Shown here piece by piece: positions 10,165-23,192 of a stretch of DNA of 64,000 nt; position 1 is the stretch's first letter; each line of letters starts with the position of its first letter. The notes beneath the pieces were generated by a model. The model was not told the DNA's origin and made no database searches. It saw only the letters and a program-made list of their open reading frames with translations. This DNA comes from Ligula intestinalis (Eukaryota > Platyhelminthes > Cestoda > Diphyllobothriidea > Diphyllobothriidae), in the NCBI GenBank assembly GCA_036362985.1, contig JAYGXS010000002.1:16204914-16268913 (forward strand), in the 5' to 3' direction. A program made the translations under genes and the position numbers.

Positions 10165-11120
10165 AACCACAAGGGAGATTGTAACGAATATTTGTGGCTT
10201 ATTAACCGTTGTTGGCAGGAGAACTTGAGATTCCAAGCCAAATTCCTTGATGTTTACGTGTTAGGTCCACCGCTTACCTTTCAGTCTTGGACTATTTTCT
10301 TCTTTTGGTTGCGATCGAAGATGGTGACTGTCTTGCGAGTTCACGATTACAGAACCGCTAACACGGTACGTTTCGTCCGCCATTCAAGCCTGCAGTAGGA
10401 TATGGCTGGCTGATTAGCGCTAACCTGTATACTTAATAAAAGTGAGGTGTCTGTCTGTCGTGTGTGCCTCCGTTATCATTGGTTGAAGGGGTCACCTCGA
10501 AAAGCCTTCTGCGCCTTCGACGCGCGTGTGGCATTGGCATGCGCGTGTGTGTATCTCTACTGTCCGGGCGTCTGACTGCTTTCATTGTTTGGGCGTCTCA
10601 TTCCTCCGTGCGCGTGAGGATTCAGCGATCATGTCACTGTCGCCCGAATGACACCCGACGTGACAGGCGGATATGAATGCGCCAGGGGGGTTGGGCGGAT
10701 GTGGGGAAGGGGTCGTCGCGGCCGCTTGAAACGGCATCCCCTCCTGCCGCCGCTAATGCAGCAAGGGCTATAACGGTGTTTGCGCAGCTGTTTCATACTC
10801 ACTGGCCATCAAACTAACCGCTTCCAAGAAACCGAAGTCCAAACCCTGCGAAGAAGAGAGTTAGGTAGGATAAGAGCTTCACAACGTCGGCAAAACGAAT
10901 TACCCAGACGTAGAAGTACATGTGACGGTCTTACAGCCAACCGCCTCCAAACGCGAGATACCCCAGATTTGGTCTCGCCCAGTCGACAGCGCGGTGGCCG
11001 CAAATGGACGCGTGACCTTCGCTCTAGCCGACTGGGACGCACGGACGCACCCAGCTCGCGTAGTCCAAACAGCGCTCTGGGACTGTGAGCCCTTTTTCGG
11101 TCATCACTGGAATCCTACGC
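10165..11120. other. unassigned GC-richer DNA
   Basis: Richer in CpG than its surroundings. I see short open frames on both strands but no conserved motif. Part may belong to the repeat at 11130-11345. Confidence 0.4.
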
Positions 11121-11129
11121 TTACGGACA

Positions 11130-11345
11130 CTTGGGAATCCGCTTGGAGCGAGACTGCGCATTCACGCGCCCTTCCGGCCGGACACCGTGCCGGACGCAGC
11201 GGCAGCGTCCTCCTAACCCTTGTACACAATACATTTTTCCTTCTACTCTCGCCTTTCCACCGTCTTCTCTCCCATCTCCTGAGGAACCAGGGACTGGCTG
11301 ATTATAGCTGTTAGGGTTAACCGTCTTAGCCTTAACTCCTATGTA
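11130..11345 (+). repeat. dispersed repeat family, copy 1 of 3
   Basis: Related to 52020-52470 and 60290-60575. The common end reads CCACCGTCTTCTCTCC (first two copies), then a GG(A/C)...GGA(A/C)...GAT segment, then GTTAACC...CTTAGCCTTAAC. No coding signature; element type unknown. Confidence 0.55.
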
Positions 11346-11546
11346 CACGTCTGGCTACGCAAGCATCACAAAGAGCGGATCTACGCTCAACCGATGCTGG
11401 AAACTCAAGTTCGCAACCAATTCACATACGGTTTGGCGACTCTGGCCCGTTGGTTGCTTCCATAAACGCTCAAGTATGGAACAAGGCCTCACTCAATTAC
11501 AACGCAAGTCTTGGTTATACGGGCGATGCAAATGTTTCCATTGGGA

Positions 11547-13475
11547 AGATGGTCGAAGTTTGTGAAAATTGTCAGGCAAAAAATGGATTGGTGAGACAAT
11601 CGGCATGGGCTGTTCCAACGGCAAAGTTCTACTGAACAATTTCCCCCAACCACCAGAAATACTCCAAGCATTACTTGCTGGTAATACCGATGACTCGAAA
11701 AATTTTCTTTCGAACATAAGTAAATACAATGGGGCATTTCAAATGACCGCCTTTGGTGCCAACATTGGTCTTGAGGTTGGCTTATGCCTACCTTTAAGGT
11801 GGAAGGCCAAGTTTGCCACCGGATTGGATCGTTTCTACCTCCTCCTGATGGCGAGCCGACATTTCTACAAATATACTTCGCAGAAGACATCAAGCTGCAG
11901 GCTCAAAGCCGATCCCCAGTGTACCCAGGCTTGAAGAATCACATAATATTGTCCCTTCAAGACATGCTACACCAGCGCAACAGCTACGTTAACAGTTTCA
12001 AGTCCGCCCTGGAGATGCACGATTCCATTGACTTTACTATTGCCATAAATGCAGATAAACGTCCTCATGGAGAAGACAAACGAAAATATAATGCTCTCAC
12101 ATGCAACGAGGTGGCCGTCATCATGTCAGAAACACAGCACGGCAACAGGGATATTGTCTTGAGAAGGAGAGACGATAGGCTGCAAAGGATATATGGGACA
12201 CACCGTTCATACGAGGCCTTACAATACCCTCTCATGCACGTTAATGGTGAAGACGGTTACTACTTCGGTATACCTCAAATTGGCGCCTGTAAAACAGTAA
12301 GTTGTAAAGCCTTCTACTCTTACCACTTTATGATTCGAGAACGAACTTTCAACCTGCTTTGTCGTTTCAAAACGTTGTTACTTCAATTTGCTGTTGACAT
12401 GTTTTCCAAAATGGAAACAGAGCGCCTTTGCTATTTCCGCACATACCAGAAAGAACTTCGCGTGGACAATTTCATCCACCTTAGAGACAATATCCTTTCT
12501 GATGGTGGTAATGATGCTGGTTGCGGTCAACCTTTCGTCTTGCCGTCAAGCCACATTGGGTCTCCTCGCTATATGCATGAGAAAACTCAAGATACGTCGG
12601 TTTATGTTAGGCATTTGGTCGCCCGGATCTATTCATTACGTGTACCTGCAACCTATCGTGGCCTGTAATTACTGATGAGTTGTTCTCCGGTCAAAAGCCA
12701 CAGGACCGCCATGATTTTTCCACGCGGGTATTCCAGCTTAAGTTGAAAACCATGATGAAACTCATCACAAAATTCAAAATTTTCGGTGATGTTCAGTGTC
12801 ACATGCACACTGGAGAGTGGCAAAAGAGAGGATTACCCCACGCTCACATTTTGGTCTGGCTAAAGGAAAGATTACACTCTTCTGATGTCGAAAAATTGAT
12901 ATGCGCAGAGTTGCCGGACCGATATGTTGACCCTGTCCTGTTTGAAACGATCAAAACTCAAATGGTGCATGCCCCATGCGGTCAGGTAAATCCCAACAGC
13001 CTTTGCATGAAGGATGGGAAATGTACCAAGAGATATCCTAAGCGTTTCCTAGATGCAACTCAGACCGATGGGGATGGTTACCCTCTTTATAGAAGGCGAC
13101 AACGTGAGATTGGTGGATTCGAAGTAGTTATCAATGAAAGGAGAAACGGTGGTGTGGTAATTGATAACCGTTGGATTGTGCCGTATTTTCCCTTACTGTC
13201 AAAAGTATTCAATGCCCACATCAATGCTGAACTTTGCAACTCGTCGATGTCTATCAACAAAGGATCCGATGCCGCAATGTACTCCCTCAACCACCGTAGC
13301 AACAATGGTGAGATTACCCAGTACGAAATGGGCAGATACCTCAGCAGTAATGAAGCATTCTGGAGAATCTTTTGTTTTGACATCCAGAACCGTTTTGCGG
13401 CTATTGAACACTTACGCGTTTACCTGGAAAATGGACAACGGATTTACTTTACGGAAGGACTCCTCTTGTATTAGC
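11547..13475 (+). pseudogene. Helitron N-terminal and Rep domain, decayed
   Basis: A rolling-circle replication initiator would nick and transfer DNA for Helitron movement. A Helitron-like N domain spans about 11547-12650, with blocks such as Asn-Ile-Ser-Lys-Tyr-Asn-Gly-Ala-Phe, Tyr-Asn-Ala-Leu-Thr and Tyr-Pro-Leu-Met. The Rep HUH motif is Gly-Leu-Pro-His-Ala-His-Ile, with both His codons in 12839-12847. A Lys-Gly-Ser-Asp block follows at 13255-13269. The stretch before it, where the catalytic tyrosines should stand, is shortened and has no Tyr. The frame shifts near 11570, 11780 and 12590-12670. The copy is dead. Confidence 0.85.
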
Positions 13476-13559
13476 TTCAGAATTCCAAAGATAAAACTTT
13501 GACTGTTTTCTTCAACTTGTGCCAGCAAGATTCGTTTGCCCAGACCCTTTTGTACATTC

Positions 13560-13986
13560 AGGTCCCCTCATACTAAATATGGAATCGAAAAAAGTGGGCC
13601 CGACGAAAGGTAGGAATTCCAGTTGACGGACATCCGGGCATCAAGTATGATGTGAAAATGTGTAGAATATACACTGTTTACCCCTCTCAACAAGAATGCT
13701 TCTATTTACGAATTTTACTCCATGAAGCTAAAGGTCCAACATCGTTTGAAGATCTTAGGACGATTGATGGTTTTCTGTGTTCAGAGAAGCCTGCGCGAGG
13801 CCTGGTCTGCTTCAAGATGATAATCAGTGGGAGAATACCATTGCTGAAGCTGTCTTTGCTAACGCTCCATTTCAATTACGACGGCTACTGGCGTTCTTAA
13901 TTAGAAGTTGTGAGTTGAACTGCCCCTATGATCTACAGTTGAAGTACAGAAATGATATGTCCAAAGACTACCGACGTCAACTATAG
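13560..13986 (+). pseudogene. Helitron region between Rep and helicase, decayed
   Basis: Continues the same element in broken frames. The block Arg-Ile-Tyr-Thr-Val-Tyr-Pro-Ser, Glu-Cys-Phe-Tyr-Leu-Arg and Gly-Pro-Thr-Ser-Phe-Glu-Asp-Leu-Arg (13655-13765) is typical of Helitron proteins just upstream of the helicase. The frame shifts near 13780 and the reading ends at a stop at 13984-13986. I find no helicase motifs beyond it, so the element is truncated. Confidence 0.75.
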
Positions 13987-13989
13987 TTG

Positions 13990-14545
13990 CAAAATGTCAA
14001 TGCTCCCATAGACTTTAATGCGGACAACAACACGTAAGGAAGCCGAAGGTGAAGCCGGGCTTCCGCGCTAGTAGACCATAAATAAGTGTCTCATTAGCAT
14101 TTCCTTATCCTTGTCGATAATCTTCCTTTGTGCTAACTTGTCTCTTTGCCGGTGAGGGCCCCGGTTGAAACTCGAAACGCTATTGGATGAGCATGTCCCC
14201 TAACCTCATCGGCGACTGTCACTCCCCCAAACCTTTAATTCTTATCCTAAAACTGAAAACTTGCCTCTCAGTTTGTTCGCAATAAGTCTAAAGTGCATCG
14301 CTAAATTCGTTTATGGGTTGAGTGAATAACACGTTGTCTGACCTAAAACTGGCCACATTTATTTTGTCTACTACGACGCACTTGTCCGAGCTGCTCGAAT
14401 GGACTTCCGGCGGACATTTGTTTTTGCCACCGATGTTTTGTTACTTCATTTTGCCTTTTGCAAAACGATAGGACACTGTTTCAATGACCACCTTAAAGAT
14501 TATTTCGTATTTCTCATAAGAAGTTTGAACGGCTGATTTAAACTT
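13990..14545. other. unassigned DNA downstream of the Helitron
   Basis: No gene seen. A Helitron 3' hairpin with a CTRR end could lie here but I could not pick one convincingly. Confidence 0.4.
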
Positions 14546-14665
14546 ACCCTAACTCTGACTTTACCCTCAACCGTAAACCTAACCATAAACTTAACCCTCG
14601 CATTCACCTTAATCCTACATATAATTGTCGCTGAATTCGGCACAAACCCGCATGTTTTCCTGGTA
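14546..14665. repeat. degenerate telomere-like tract with conserved flank
   Basis: Holds variants of CCCTAA at 14546-14620, followed by ATTGTCGCTGAATTCGGCAC. The same flank, reversed, precedes the TTAGGG-like tract at 56190-56370, so both belong to one dispersed family. Confidence 0.6.
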
Positions 14666-15920
14666 GTTCCTGTTTAGGCAGCCGTAGAAGTCATCCCTAC
14701 TTCAAGTAATTTAATTTAGCTTTAAATTAAAGTTGCTATTCCTTCTAAACATTTCATACGTCACTCTAAAGAATTTTTTGTGGGCGACGTAAGACATGGA
14801 CAATGTATTTTTCCATCTACCCTTTTATAAGTTAGCAAGTGATGTGTCTGAGCGCTTCGTGTCCTATTACTTACGTCAGTCGAATTCAAATTCAAGTTGC
14901 CCTTTTAGTTAACATTCAATAATTTGGAGTGAATTTTACTGCAAAATAGTTCAATCGGCAACCAAAAATTCAGACGAATAGGTGGTAGGTAGACTAATCT
15001 AACACTTTTGCACTTTACAGACATTGCTTCAGCACAATATTCTGCATATCACCTTCAACGTGTCATAAGATACGTATTGTCTCAGATAGTCCCTCTAAAA
15101 TGAGACGGACTGTGATTCGTGGGGGTACATATTTTTAGAGGAGGAAAAAACGGGTTGCAGATAGGTGTAGTTAAATAAACTTTCTTTGTCGAAAAGACAA
15201 TAAACAGAATTGCAATTTCTTGAAAATATTCAGAACGATTTTTAAGTCCGATAAACTGTATTGCAAACCTAGAGTTTAGCACCCCCATCACCATCACGGG
15301 TGGAGAAGCTCAATCGGAAGATCTGGCCTACTTTTCAACAAATTATTGTTAATGACAGTCCCTTTGAGTTTCCCCTTTTTTAAAATCCTTCAAAGGACTA
15401 AAAGAAAATTTCTTCAACAACTATAAAATACAGCAGTTTTAAATCAAAGAAGGTTATTTTGCCATCGATTTACCTTTGGCTACTTAGGTGGTCATCCAGA
15501 AATTTAAGTATTTGGAGCACTTATAGAAGTCAAGCGGATTTGTTTTCATTTATTACTCTTAGTCACAACTAGTTTTGAGTTGCTGTGGCTATATTTAACC
15601 TCCTGTTGGGTGAAAAATGACTTCTCTTATTTAGCCCGAGTTAGTTGAAGACACTTAAAGTATTCATCAAAGGATGTTCTAATACGCTTTCCAAAAACGT
15701 GGCTAAATAGTGATTTCGGTTCCATTTAACGTTAAAAATAAACACAGGTCAGTTCTTACATAGTAGCATTATGAACTGGGATTTACTGCATCTTAAACCG
15801 TTTATGGCGGCACATTTAACATATACTTATTAGCTATGTGGTCATTTTAATGATTTCTTATGCCTGTATGAATTCAATCATATCTGCGTAACAAATTGCA
15901 ACAAGCTCACGAATTGCACT
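14666..15920. other. unassigned AT-rich DNA
   Basis: No recognisable gene or repeat. Confidence 0.45.
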
Positions 15921-15926
15921 CATTCC

Positions 15927-16263
15927 GGGGCAAGAGTTTCCCTGGTAGCGCACATATGTTCTTATTTACATTTCAATGCCTAGACAATTACTTTATGGTG
16001 GGGTAAGGGTTAGGGTTAGGGTTGGGTTTATGGTTAGGGTAAAGGTTGAGGTTAGGGTTCGGGAAAGCGTTAGGGTAAGGTTTAGGGTTAGGTTAAGGGT
16101 AAGGCTAAGGTTTAGGGTTAAGGTTAGGGTTAGGGCTAGGGCTAGGTTGGGATAGTGACATCGCATGTTCAATGCCCCGAGTTTCTGTCTTACAGGAAGC
16201 GTTGGAGTAGGCATTTAATTATAAATAAGAACATATGAGAGCTACCAAAGAAATTCCTGCCCC
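15927..16263. mobile_element. TIR element with telomere-like core, copy 1
   Basis: Ends are imperfect inverted repeats of about 55 bp starting GGGGCA(A/G)GA and containing CATATGTTCTTATTTA and AATGCCTA. Between them lies about 140 bp of degenerate TTAGGG units (16000-16146). A second copy in opposite orientation is at 61446-61709. No coding capacity, so it is a non-autonomous element. I could not define a target-site duplication. Confidence 0.75.
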
Positions 16264-17285
16264 TTCTGGGTTAAAATAAAATTTCTTCGCACTTTTATAC
16301 TACAAATAAGGATATTCAAGGGTCACGATTGTGTTCCCTCTTTGAATAATTACGACTTCTTTGAATAATTACGAATATAAATACGTTAAAATGCATTACT
16401 TTAATTTTTAAACTACATTTTATGTAGTTTCTGTAATTTACAACAGATTACAGCGCGCGTGGAAAACCCCTTTTATGTACGACTACTAAATAAAAGAGTA
16501 CCTATGCGTAATGGAAGAGTCTCGTACATACAAACATTTCATAAAACCAAATAGTCTATGAAGGGGATGCTTGAAAGTGGAGAAACATTTAAAATCATTT
16601 TGCGTTTACAGCTGCTGATTACAAATGTGGGTTATTTGAGTAGCCATTTCTCGCAGTGTAAGCTCTACGGATGGTAAAAACGAAGTTCAAGGACAAGCCA
16701 TATGATATCGTGCAGGAATTAATTGTGGGCTATTCTCCAAGTTTCCTAATAGTGGGAATTGCCTAGAGATATTTTTATGCTCAAACCATATTAATAAAAA
16801 CTTAAGTTAGTGTTTAAAGATTATTTGCTTAATTTCGGCACTTACCGCATATTCACCCTGCTGATCGGTATTCAGGAATGTGTCCAATTTGGAATAAACT
16901 GATCAATTTTATTTTGTTTTCCCTTTTCATGTTGCCCATTGCAAAAATCCACTTGTCATTAACAACCATTTAATCTATACCCTATTTCAAACGCAAATCT
17001 TCTTTATAATCAGTCTGCATACAGGAACTGGCATTTTCGGTCTCTTTTCTATATATTATTTTCAACCCTCTTTTTCTAGTATCAGCACAGCATTTGTACT
17101 ACTTACTGTCTAATAAGCAGAAGGGCTGCATTGTTAGGAATGTGAAGTGACTGCCAGGAAATGAGAGTTAACTATATTGTATTCTTGTTATCAATCATGC
17201 ACCTATCCGTTAGTTGTATACAAACAAATGGTTATTTGAATGTAGTTCCAAAACCCGGTAATGAATCTAATTAGACTGGAAAAAG
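16264..17285. other. unassigned AT-rich DNA
   Basis: No gene or repeat recognised. Confidence 0.45.
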
Positions 17286-17286
17286 G

Positions 17287-17360
17287 AGGTGCGTTTGTCG
17301 GGGCAAGAACTTTTCTCGCCTGACGTTTCGGATTGACCATCTTATGTATCATTAGAGATC
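17287..17360 (-). repeat. PLE-associated repeat with degenerate compact hammerhead
   Basis: Shares the leader GGGRCAAGAAYTTT...TCGCCTGACGTTTCG with 49118-49160 and, more loosely, with 50030 and 63125. The 34-nt motif is 17322-17355 on the minus strand. Its GAAACGTC half is intact, but the CTGATGA half reads CTAATGA, which changes a core G. Confidence 0.55.
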
Positions 17361-20300
17361 GAATCAGATACAAGAAATGCTGTTGCTCATGTACCGCAGT
17401 ACTTAGAGGATACAGTAACCACAGCAGCCGCATAGTAATCGGCCGCACCAATGGTCCTGCGATTGGTTAGAACAATCCCTCATAATTGTCAAAGAATTTC
17501 GAAACCAAATCCCATATTTTTCGTCTAGTAATGGGTACTAAGCAGACCACCCAAATTATTATTACTCTGTGCATTTTTGTCAAATGTATGAGCCAGTGGA
17601 ATATAAATAAATACATCCGTACACTTCTTACGCGGTGCACTTTTACCGAAGTGATTGGAGCGATGTTAAAAAGAGTACTTTTGAAAAATGCTCCCTTCTC
17701 ATCATTTCATCACACGCAAACGTGTGATCTTTCGCATCTCGAAGGACATAGGAAAACGTACTTCACGTAGTACAGGCACTAAAGTACCAGGGCATTGGGG
17801 CCAAAGTTTTGTTCAGGTTAGTTTTATGACACACAGGAATATCTACGGAATTTTGTCTTCTTGCCATAAAGGGAGTTAGTACCTCAGCACTCCCATGTCT
17901 TACCACTATTTGCACACAAATCAAAAGTTTCAGTAAATGCGTGAGATATTTCGGTTCATCCTGAATGCTTTCAGTAGTTCGGTCCTCCAAAGATAGCTCT
18001 GACAGTTGTTCCTACATTCATCTAGTACGCAGCGAAGTTAGGCTGCACATTCAAAGTTAGTACGAAGTTGTCAATGTTTCATCCTATCAATGCAGTTTGA
18101 GTAAGTACATTTTACGTCAATCTAGATATGCTCTTTTCTTCTTTGTCTGTGTTGGTTGCCTTAGATAAAGGCGTTGGCGAGCTTTTTTTCGGTCAGACAA
18201 GTTAGACTGAGACAAACTTGATGAACCTTTTTACTAAATTTCAATTTCTTGGTTTTTCCCCAGGCCGTTATTTGTCTGGCTTTTCGTTTTTTGACGTGAA
18301 CTTTTGCAGTTTTGCACTGCTCTCTTCGCCGTGTCAAACATATCGGGAGTTCCCTAGCAGGACAAATTCCTTTTGGCATCTAGAGAATCCCTTAAAATTC
18401 CCAATTCCTGATTTTAACCTTCGAATCGAATTATGCTTTTTAAATTGATCATAATGCAACCCTCTAACTAAACTTTTTCAGATATTTAACGCAAAATAAT
18501 TCGATGACGATGATGGAGGTGTAAATGGGAACAGGGGAGGGGTGTAATTACATGGAAAATAACCAGTTCAAAACAACCAGGAGAACTTGTTTAAAAAACG
18601 AAAACGATGATATAAGTGACAGAATGTTGGAAGAAATTTAATTAATTAAGGATAGTTTATCTTCATTTATATTCTCCTGGTGTTTTTCAGACTAATCTCA
18701 CGAAATGACAGAAATCACAGTGGATTGGACTTGGTGGGTTTACAATAACTAAATAAGGAGGAATTGAGGTTGAAAAACATCGCGAATTCGACTGATGAAA
18801 AGCTTGCAAATGCCTTCACATAAATTTAAAAAAAACTGACGCAGGCAAAGCTTGTGAAAGACAAATAATAAATTGCAAATATGTCTTTTTTTAATAAAAC
18901 AAGAGAAGTGACAGATGAGGAAAAGGTGAGTGGGAGAGTGGAGACGTCCATAAAATGGCAGATTAGGAAGCGTGGATTGTGGTGGGGGCATAACCGGTGA
19001 ATTGCGCGAATTGCTTTTTTCAAAAGATCCACCACATAAGGAAAGAAAAGGTGGCAACAAGTTAGCGGAAAGATTGGAATGCATTGAGATGAATGTCACA
19101 TGCTACAGCAAGAAGACTACATACGCCAACACCATGATCTAAATCTGTCTCAAGGAGATTAAGGTTAACTGGATTTTGAAAAACTGAAAAACGACGCTAT
19201 TATTAGCATTCTCAACACGTAACAGCCACAGTCAGGTCATCACTGTGAAGTGTGCAGGAGATTGAAGGATAAATTAGACTTTTTAAGCATTTCATTGCTC
19301 TTGGAGTAAAAAAATTACTAACGGTTGACAGATTCAATTACTTTAGTTCAGTCCGCCTGGAGAGCTATCCTCGCGTGTGTTATTTAAACGAATGTGATGT
19401 GTGACAATAATAAGGACAGACAATTACTCAGGAAATGCCATACGTGCACAATATTGAATGTGGAATACCTGACTTTATGCACAAACTTTAGGGGTTGATA
19501 GACAGATATTTTATTTTGCATCCTTTTTATCATAAGAACGATGGCGCAAAGACGGTGGCGCTGATGGGGATGATGTTGAATATGAAGACGACGACAACGA
19601 AGATTATGAGGCCGCAAAAGAGGCCGTTGTTGATCATGCTTATTTATGTTATTTTAATTAATATTATCATTGTGCTGGTGAGTTACAGGTTAAGGCAGGT
19701 AAGGAGAAGAAAGAACGAAAAGTAGGAGGACTCAGGAGGTAAAAAGTAAAGTAATAAGATGATTTGGTCACCAGGATGGAGGTCTTACAGGCCTGATATT
19801 CAAATATTCGTATGCAAAGATAGGAAAACTACCATGATCCGTCTCCTTATGCATCAAATTGCCTTTCGAAAACAGCTGTGATAACGCCTTTTAGGAGCAG
19901 ATACGCAATGTGAGAAGTCAGTCCTCTGCTGCCAGAGACTTTACGACGACATTGGCCTAAGTCAATCTATATGTCTTGTCGTGCTATCATCAGGCATTAC
20001 GAATTATCAGTCTTAATTTGTGTATTAGCAAAATTCACACCTACTAACAATCACGCACTCGATCGATTTTTTGTTTACCGCCCTCTCCTGTCGCGTTGAC
20101 ACAACATCTGGATTTGTTTACTGGGGGGCCAACACTCCACTCATAGGCTTTAAGGACACATCAAACCTTCTGGGAAGTTGAGGATTGACGCAGATTTTTC
20201 GGTTTGAGAGCGTATTACTAAAAAAGGCCGTTCTCTAAAGTGTCTTTTACAGTGAAAAATTGTTCCTCTTCTGCCATATATCAAGCAGTCGGTAATTTTG

Positions 20301-21440
20301 ATTAGTTCGCTTGGTTCAGGTTCGATGGGGGTTTGTGCTGTTGAGTTAACTGCACGATAATTAGATCAATGTAGTGAAGTTTGGTTTCATATCCAGCATC
20401 TGCTACACGAGAACGGGTATCCTGACAGACTTATGGCAAAGGATAGTATTGAGAGGCCAGAAGCATCCACCACAATGACTGCGGGAACTAAAACGTCGTT
20501 CCTCAAAGCCTCTTCGCTAGGAGACGTGACGAGTGGACTCCCAAGATGACACCGGGTCTAAGCTGTTTCGTGAACTTTTCCAGCAGCAAGCTCAGATATC
20601 AATCTCGAAAAAAGAACTATTTTAAATCACGGACCACCTCATTGGGCATTCAGCTTTTTTTGTTCTGTGGTCGCAGGATCCAACATCGATGAAAAAGAAT
20701 GTCGGGAATACCTCCCAGCATGACTGCAAACAGACGAAATTAAAAGCATAAACAGCGTCATTCTCGCACATGTTTTCTGTGTGTTCGAGTATCCTGTGTA
20801 CCGCAGCCATTCTTGCCATGTGATTTATAACATTTCACCCAACTAGCACCCTACGTCACTCGGCCAGTTACGTAGAAATGGCCGCCATCTGATAACACAA
20901 GTCGGTCGTGTTTGTGTTTACTGCGGCTGAAGGTCACATACCTGAATACAATTCTCCGCGCCCACTCCCTCTCTCCAACATTCTCTCACTTAAGTCACAG
21001 GTTTCGCTATTATAACATGCTTCCCTTTCGTTTTTAACTAGTTATTTCCATATAATTATATTCCATTCCCACTCCCCATTTACAACTCCATTATCATTCT
21101 CTCTCTCTCTCTCTCTATCTCTGTTCTCATTGTCTACGAATTCCCGGCTCTTATTACACACACCCCCATATTCCAATACCCCGCTTGCGTGTTAGGACGA
21201 AATTTAATCGATTTCTGTAGTAGCTGACTCTACCCCTATTCCATTTTAATATACTGGCAGGAGCCAGCGTATACCTGTTAAATACTCTTCTGAATCCTTC
21301 CGTGGGAATCTTTGCAACCTAAGCCAGTCAAATAAAAAAGAACGTAATGTAGCACCCATTACCGGGAAAAATGTCACACCTCTGTTTGAATTTAGAGGAT
21401 AGAGGTTTCGGGTGAAAGTACGGAAAGTACGATTGCGTAG
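17361..21440. other. unassigned DNA
   Basis: About 4 kb with only short open frames on both strands, none with a recognisable domain. A CT run lies at about 21097-21120. I found no clear repeat partners inside this window. Confidence 0.45.
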
Positions 21441-21463
21441 AAGCTGACAGGTGCGGTCGCAAG

Positions 21464-21892
21464 TTGACAACCGCTAGCCTACACCGTCGTGGTTTTATGG
21501 TAGGCAGGGGTAAAAAATTGCAAATCGAAGTTGAAAGTGACGCAAGTGCAGTACAGAAGTCCTCAACAGAAAGTGATCAAACAGCGTCGAAATACGCGGA
21601 ATTTGCTGACGTCACACCGCCTCTGCGCTGTGGGGGTGTCTGCTATCAGCCCTCGAGTCAAAGTGATATGCGTGATTGTCTGAGTCAATCAGTGAAGGAC
21701 AAATCGCCTATCCGCGTCAGGCTGTCACCATCACACCCAGGGTCTGCATCATGTGTGGCTCAGGCCTCAGGGGGGGGGGCTTCTGAGTGTGAACTAAAGG
21801 TGATAAAGGGGAAGGGGGCGTCAACTAATGCTCCTATAACTACGACGATAAACTGCAGCATGACCCTCAGTAATGGCGTGATCAAGGTATGA
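21464..21892 (+). CDS. possible exon or chance open frame
   Basis: A 142-codon open frame with mixed, polar composition (many Ser, Thr, Lys), a Gly run at a G-rich patch (21770-21780), and no known domain. It begins at TTG, so a start codon is not supported. Just before its stop the sequence reads AAG followed by GTATGA, a plausible splice donor. With no homology I cannot separate a real exon from chance. Confidence 0.2.
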   Translation: MTTASLHRRGFMVGRGKKLQIEVESDASAVQKSSTESDQTASKYAEFADVTPPLRCGGVCYQPSSQSDMRDCLSQSVKDKSPIRVRLSPSHPGSASCVAQASGGGASECELKVIKGKGASTNAPITTTINCSMTLSNGVIKV

Positions 21893-22616
21893 ACTCAGGT
21901 AAAGTTTTATTATCCGCAGATGTGTGCTGCTCCAAATTAGAGCCCAGCAGTTTGCATGAGAAAATATGAGAAACCAGAGTGCCTCATTTCAGTCAGTTTT
22001 ACTCCAGCTGACAAACGAACTAACAGAGGCGTTCACCTACGGAGGAGAACTGTTTAATGCCTGTTTAAAGCACTTAAATGGGTTGCATAGCTTCAGCGAC
22101 CGGAGCGTGTGAGCTCTGCATAATTCACGTTATAGGGCACTTGCGATGACTAATTCACTGGGGGATGGGGGGAGGGGAGAGAGAGAGTTATACCTTTGCC
22201 TTGGGAGACAGGCGGCTACCCCTCATTCACACTGGGTCGCGTCACTCGCATCCTTTCAGACCTAAGTCGTAGACGGTGTCACTCAAGGCGTCACCACTAT
22301 CGTCAGTGCCCTCTGGTGATTGTCGACTGCTTCATCCCAATTTCGTTGATGGGCGGCTGCTGAACGATGGGTGTTTTTCACCCCATTATCACATTATCTA
22401 CGGCGGCAGTTGACGAGCCACATAGTGCCTCGGAGACACATAAGGCCCCCTGCCCCCTCTGTGAGTCTCCATTTTCGCGCCAAGGGGTCCTCGTATACAT
22501 TCAGTATGCCTGTCAGTCATTGCCTTAGACTGGCGTCTCGACGAAGCTTGGCAGACATCGCGGAAGTTATGACAGTTTACCGTTCCGTGAAGTCAGCAGC
22601 CCATAAAATTCTTCAG

Positions 22617-22804
22617 TGATCGTAGGAGATAAATTACCTATGCATATAGGAGCAGAAGTACAAGTCAACCAAGGCGTGATCCAATTTTCCATCAAAGCAG
22701 TACGTAATAACAAAAAAGTAGAGTCAAATGAGTCGCTACTTGCCCGGGTACATGTCCATCCCATTGACCATGAGCAATTCGAAGTTTCACGGCAGAGGCC
22801 GTAA
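22617..22804 (+). CDS. possible terminal exon
   Basis: A 62-codon frame directly after TTCTTCAG, a plausible splice acceptor, ending in TAA. The deduced peptide is polar and varied and looks more protein-like than most frames here, with no domain I recognise. The phase does not join simply to the donor at 21887. Confidence 0.22.
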
Positions 22805-22979
22805 GCTAGTTTCGTCCCTGGCATTGCATCTGTCCGGTTCTAAGTCCTATTGAACCCGTGAGAAATTGACTGAGGGCCCAACCGTCGGAAAGTTGCAATC
22901 ATTGATCTGTACCACCCAACATTACCGCTCGTATGTAATCCACCAATACGGAACAGCAAGCTGACTGCTCAAGCAGGAC

Positions 22980-23045
22980 TTTTCACAATTGGTTCCACTA
23001 AAAGTAAGCAAATCTGTCAAACCTCCTAAATAATTAAGTCAGTCT
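22980..23045 (+). repeat. SINE family 1 tail fragment
   Basis: Contains TTTTCACAATTGG...AAGCAAATCTG(T/C)CAAAC, the same tail as the tRNA-like repeat at 23193-23340. Confidence 0.6.
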
Positions 23046-23192
23046 ATTAGTCATTCCGGTAGATTCTAGATGATTGCTTAGGAAATCCTGTTTGGAAAGT
23101 GAGCTTGCTATTCAGTATTGGTGGGTTCCATACGAGCGGTAAAATTTGGCGGGTAAATTCGACCTGAGTGTTATTAAATTCATGGCGCGAGG

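Noticed and set aside
15998..16146. True telomere or chromosome end
   Set aside because: Units are degenerate, short, interstitial and enclosed by inverted repeats.
15993..16214. Leu/Thr-rich protein on the minus strand
   Set aside because: Translation of degenerate CCCTAA repeats inside a TIR element.
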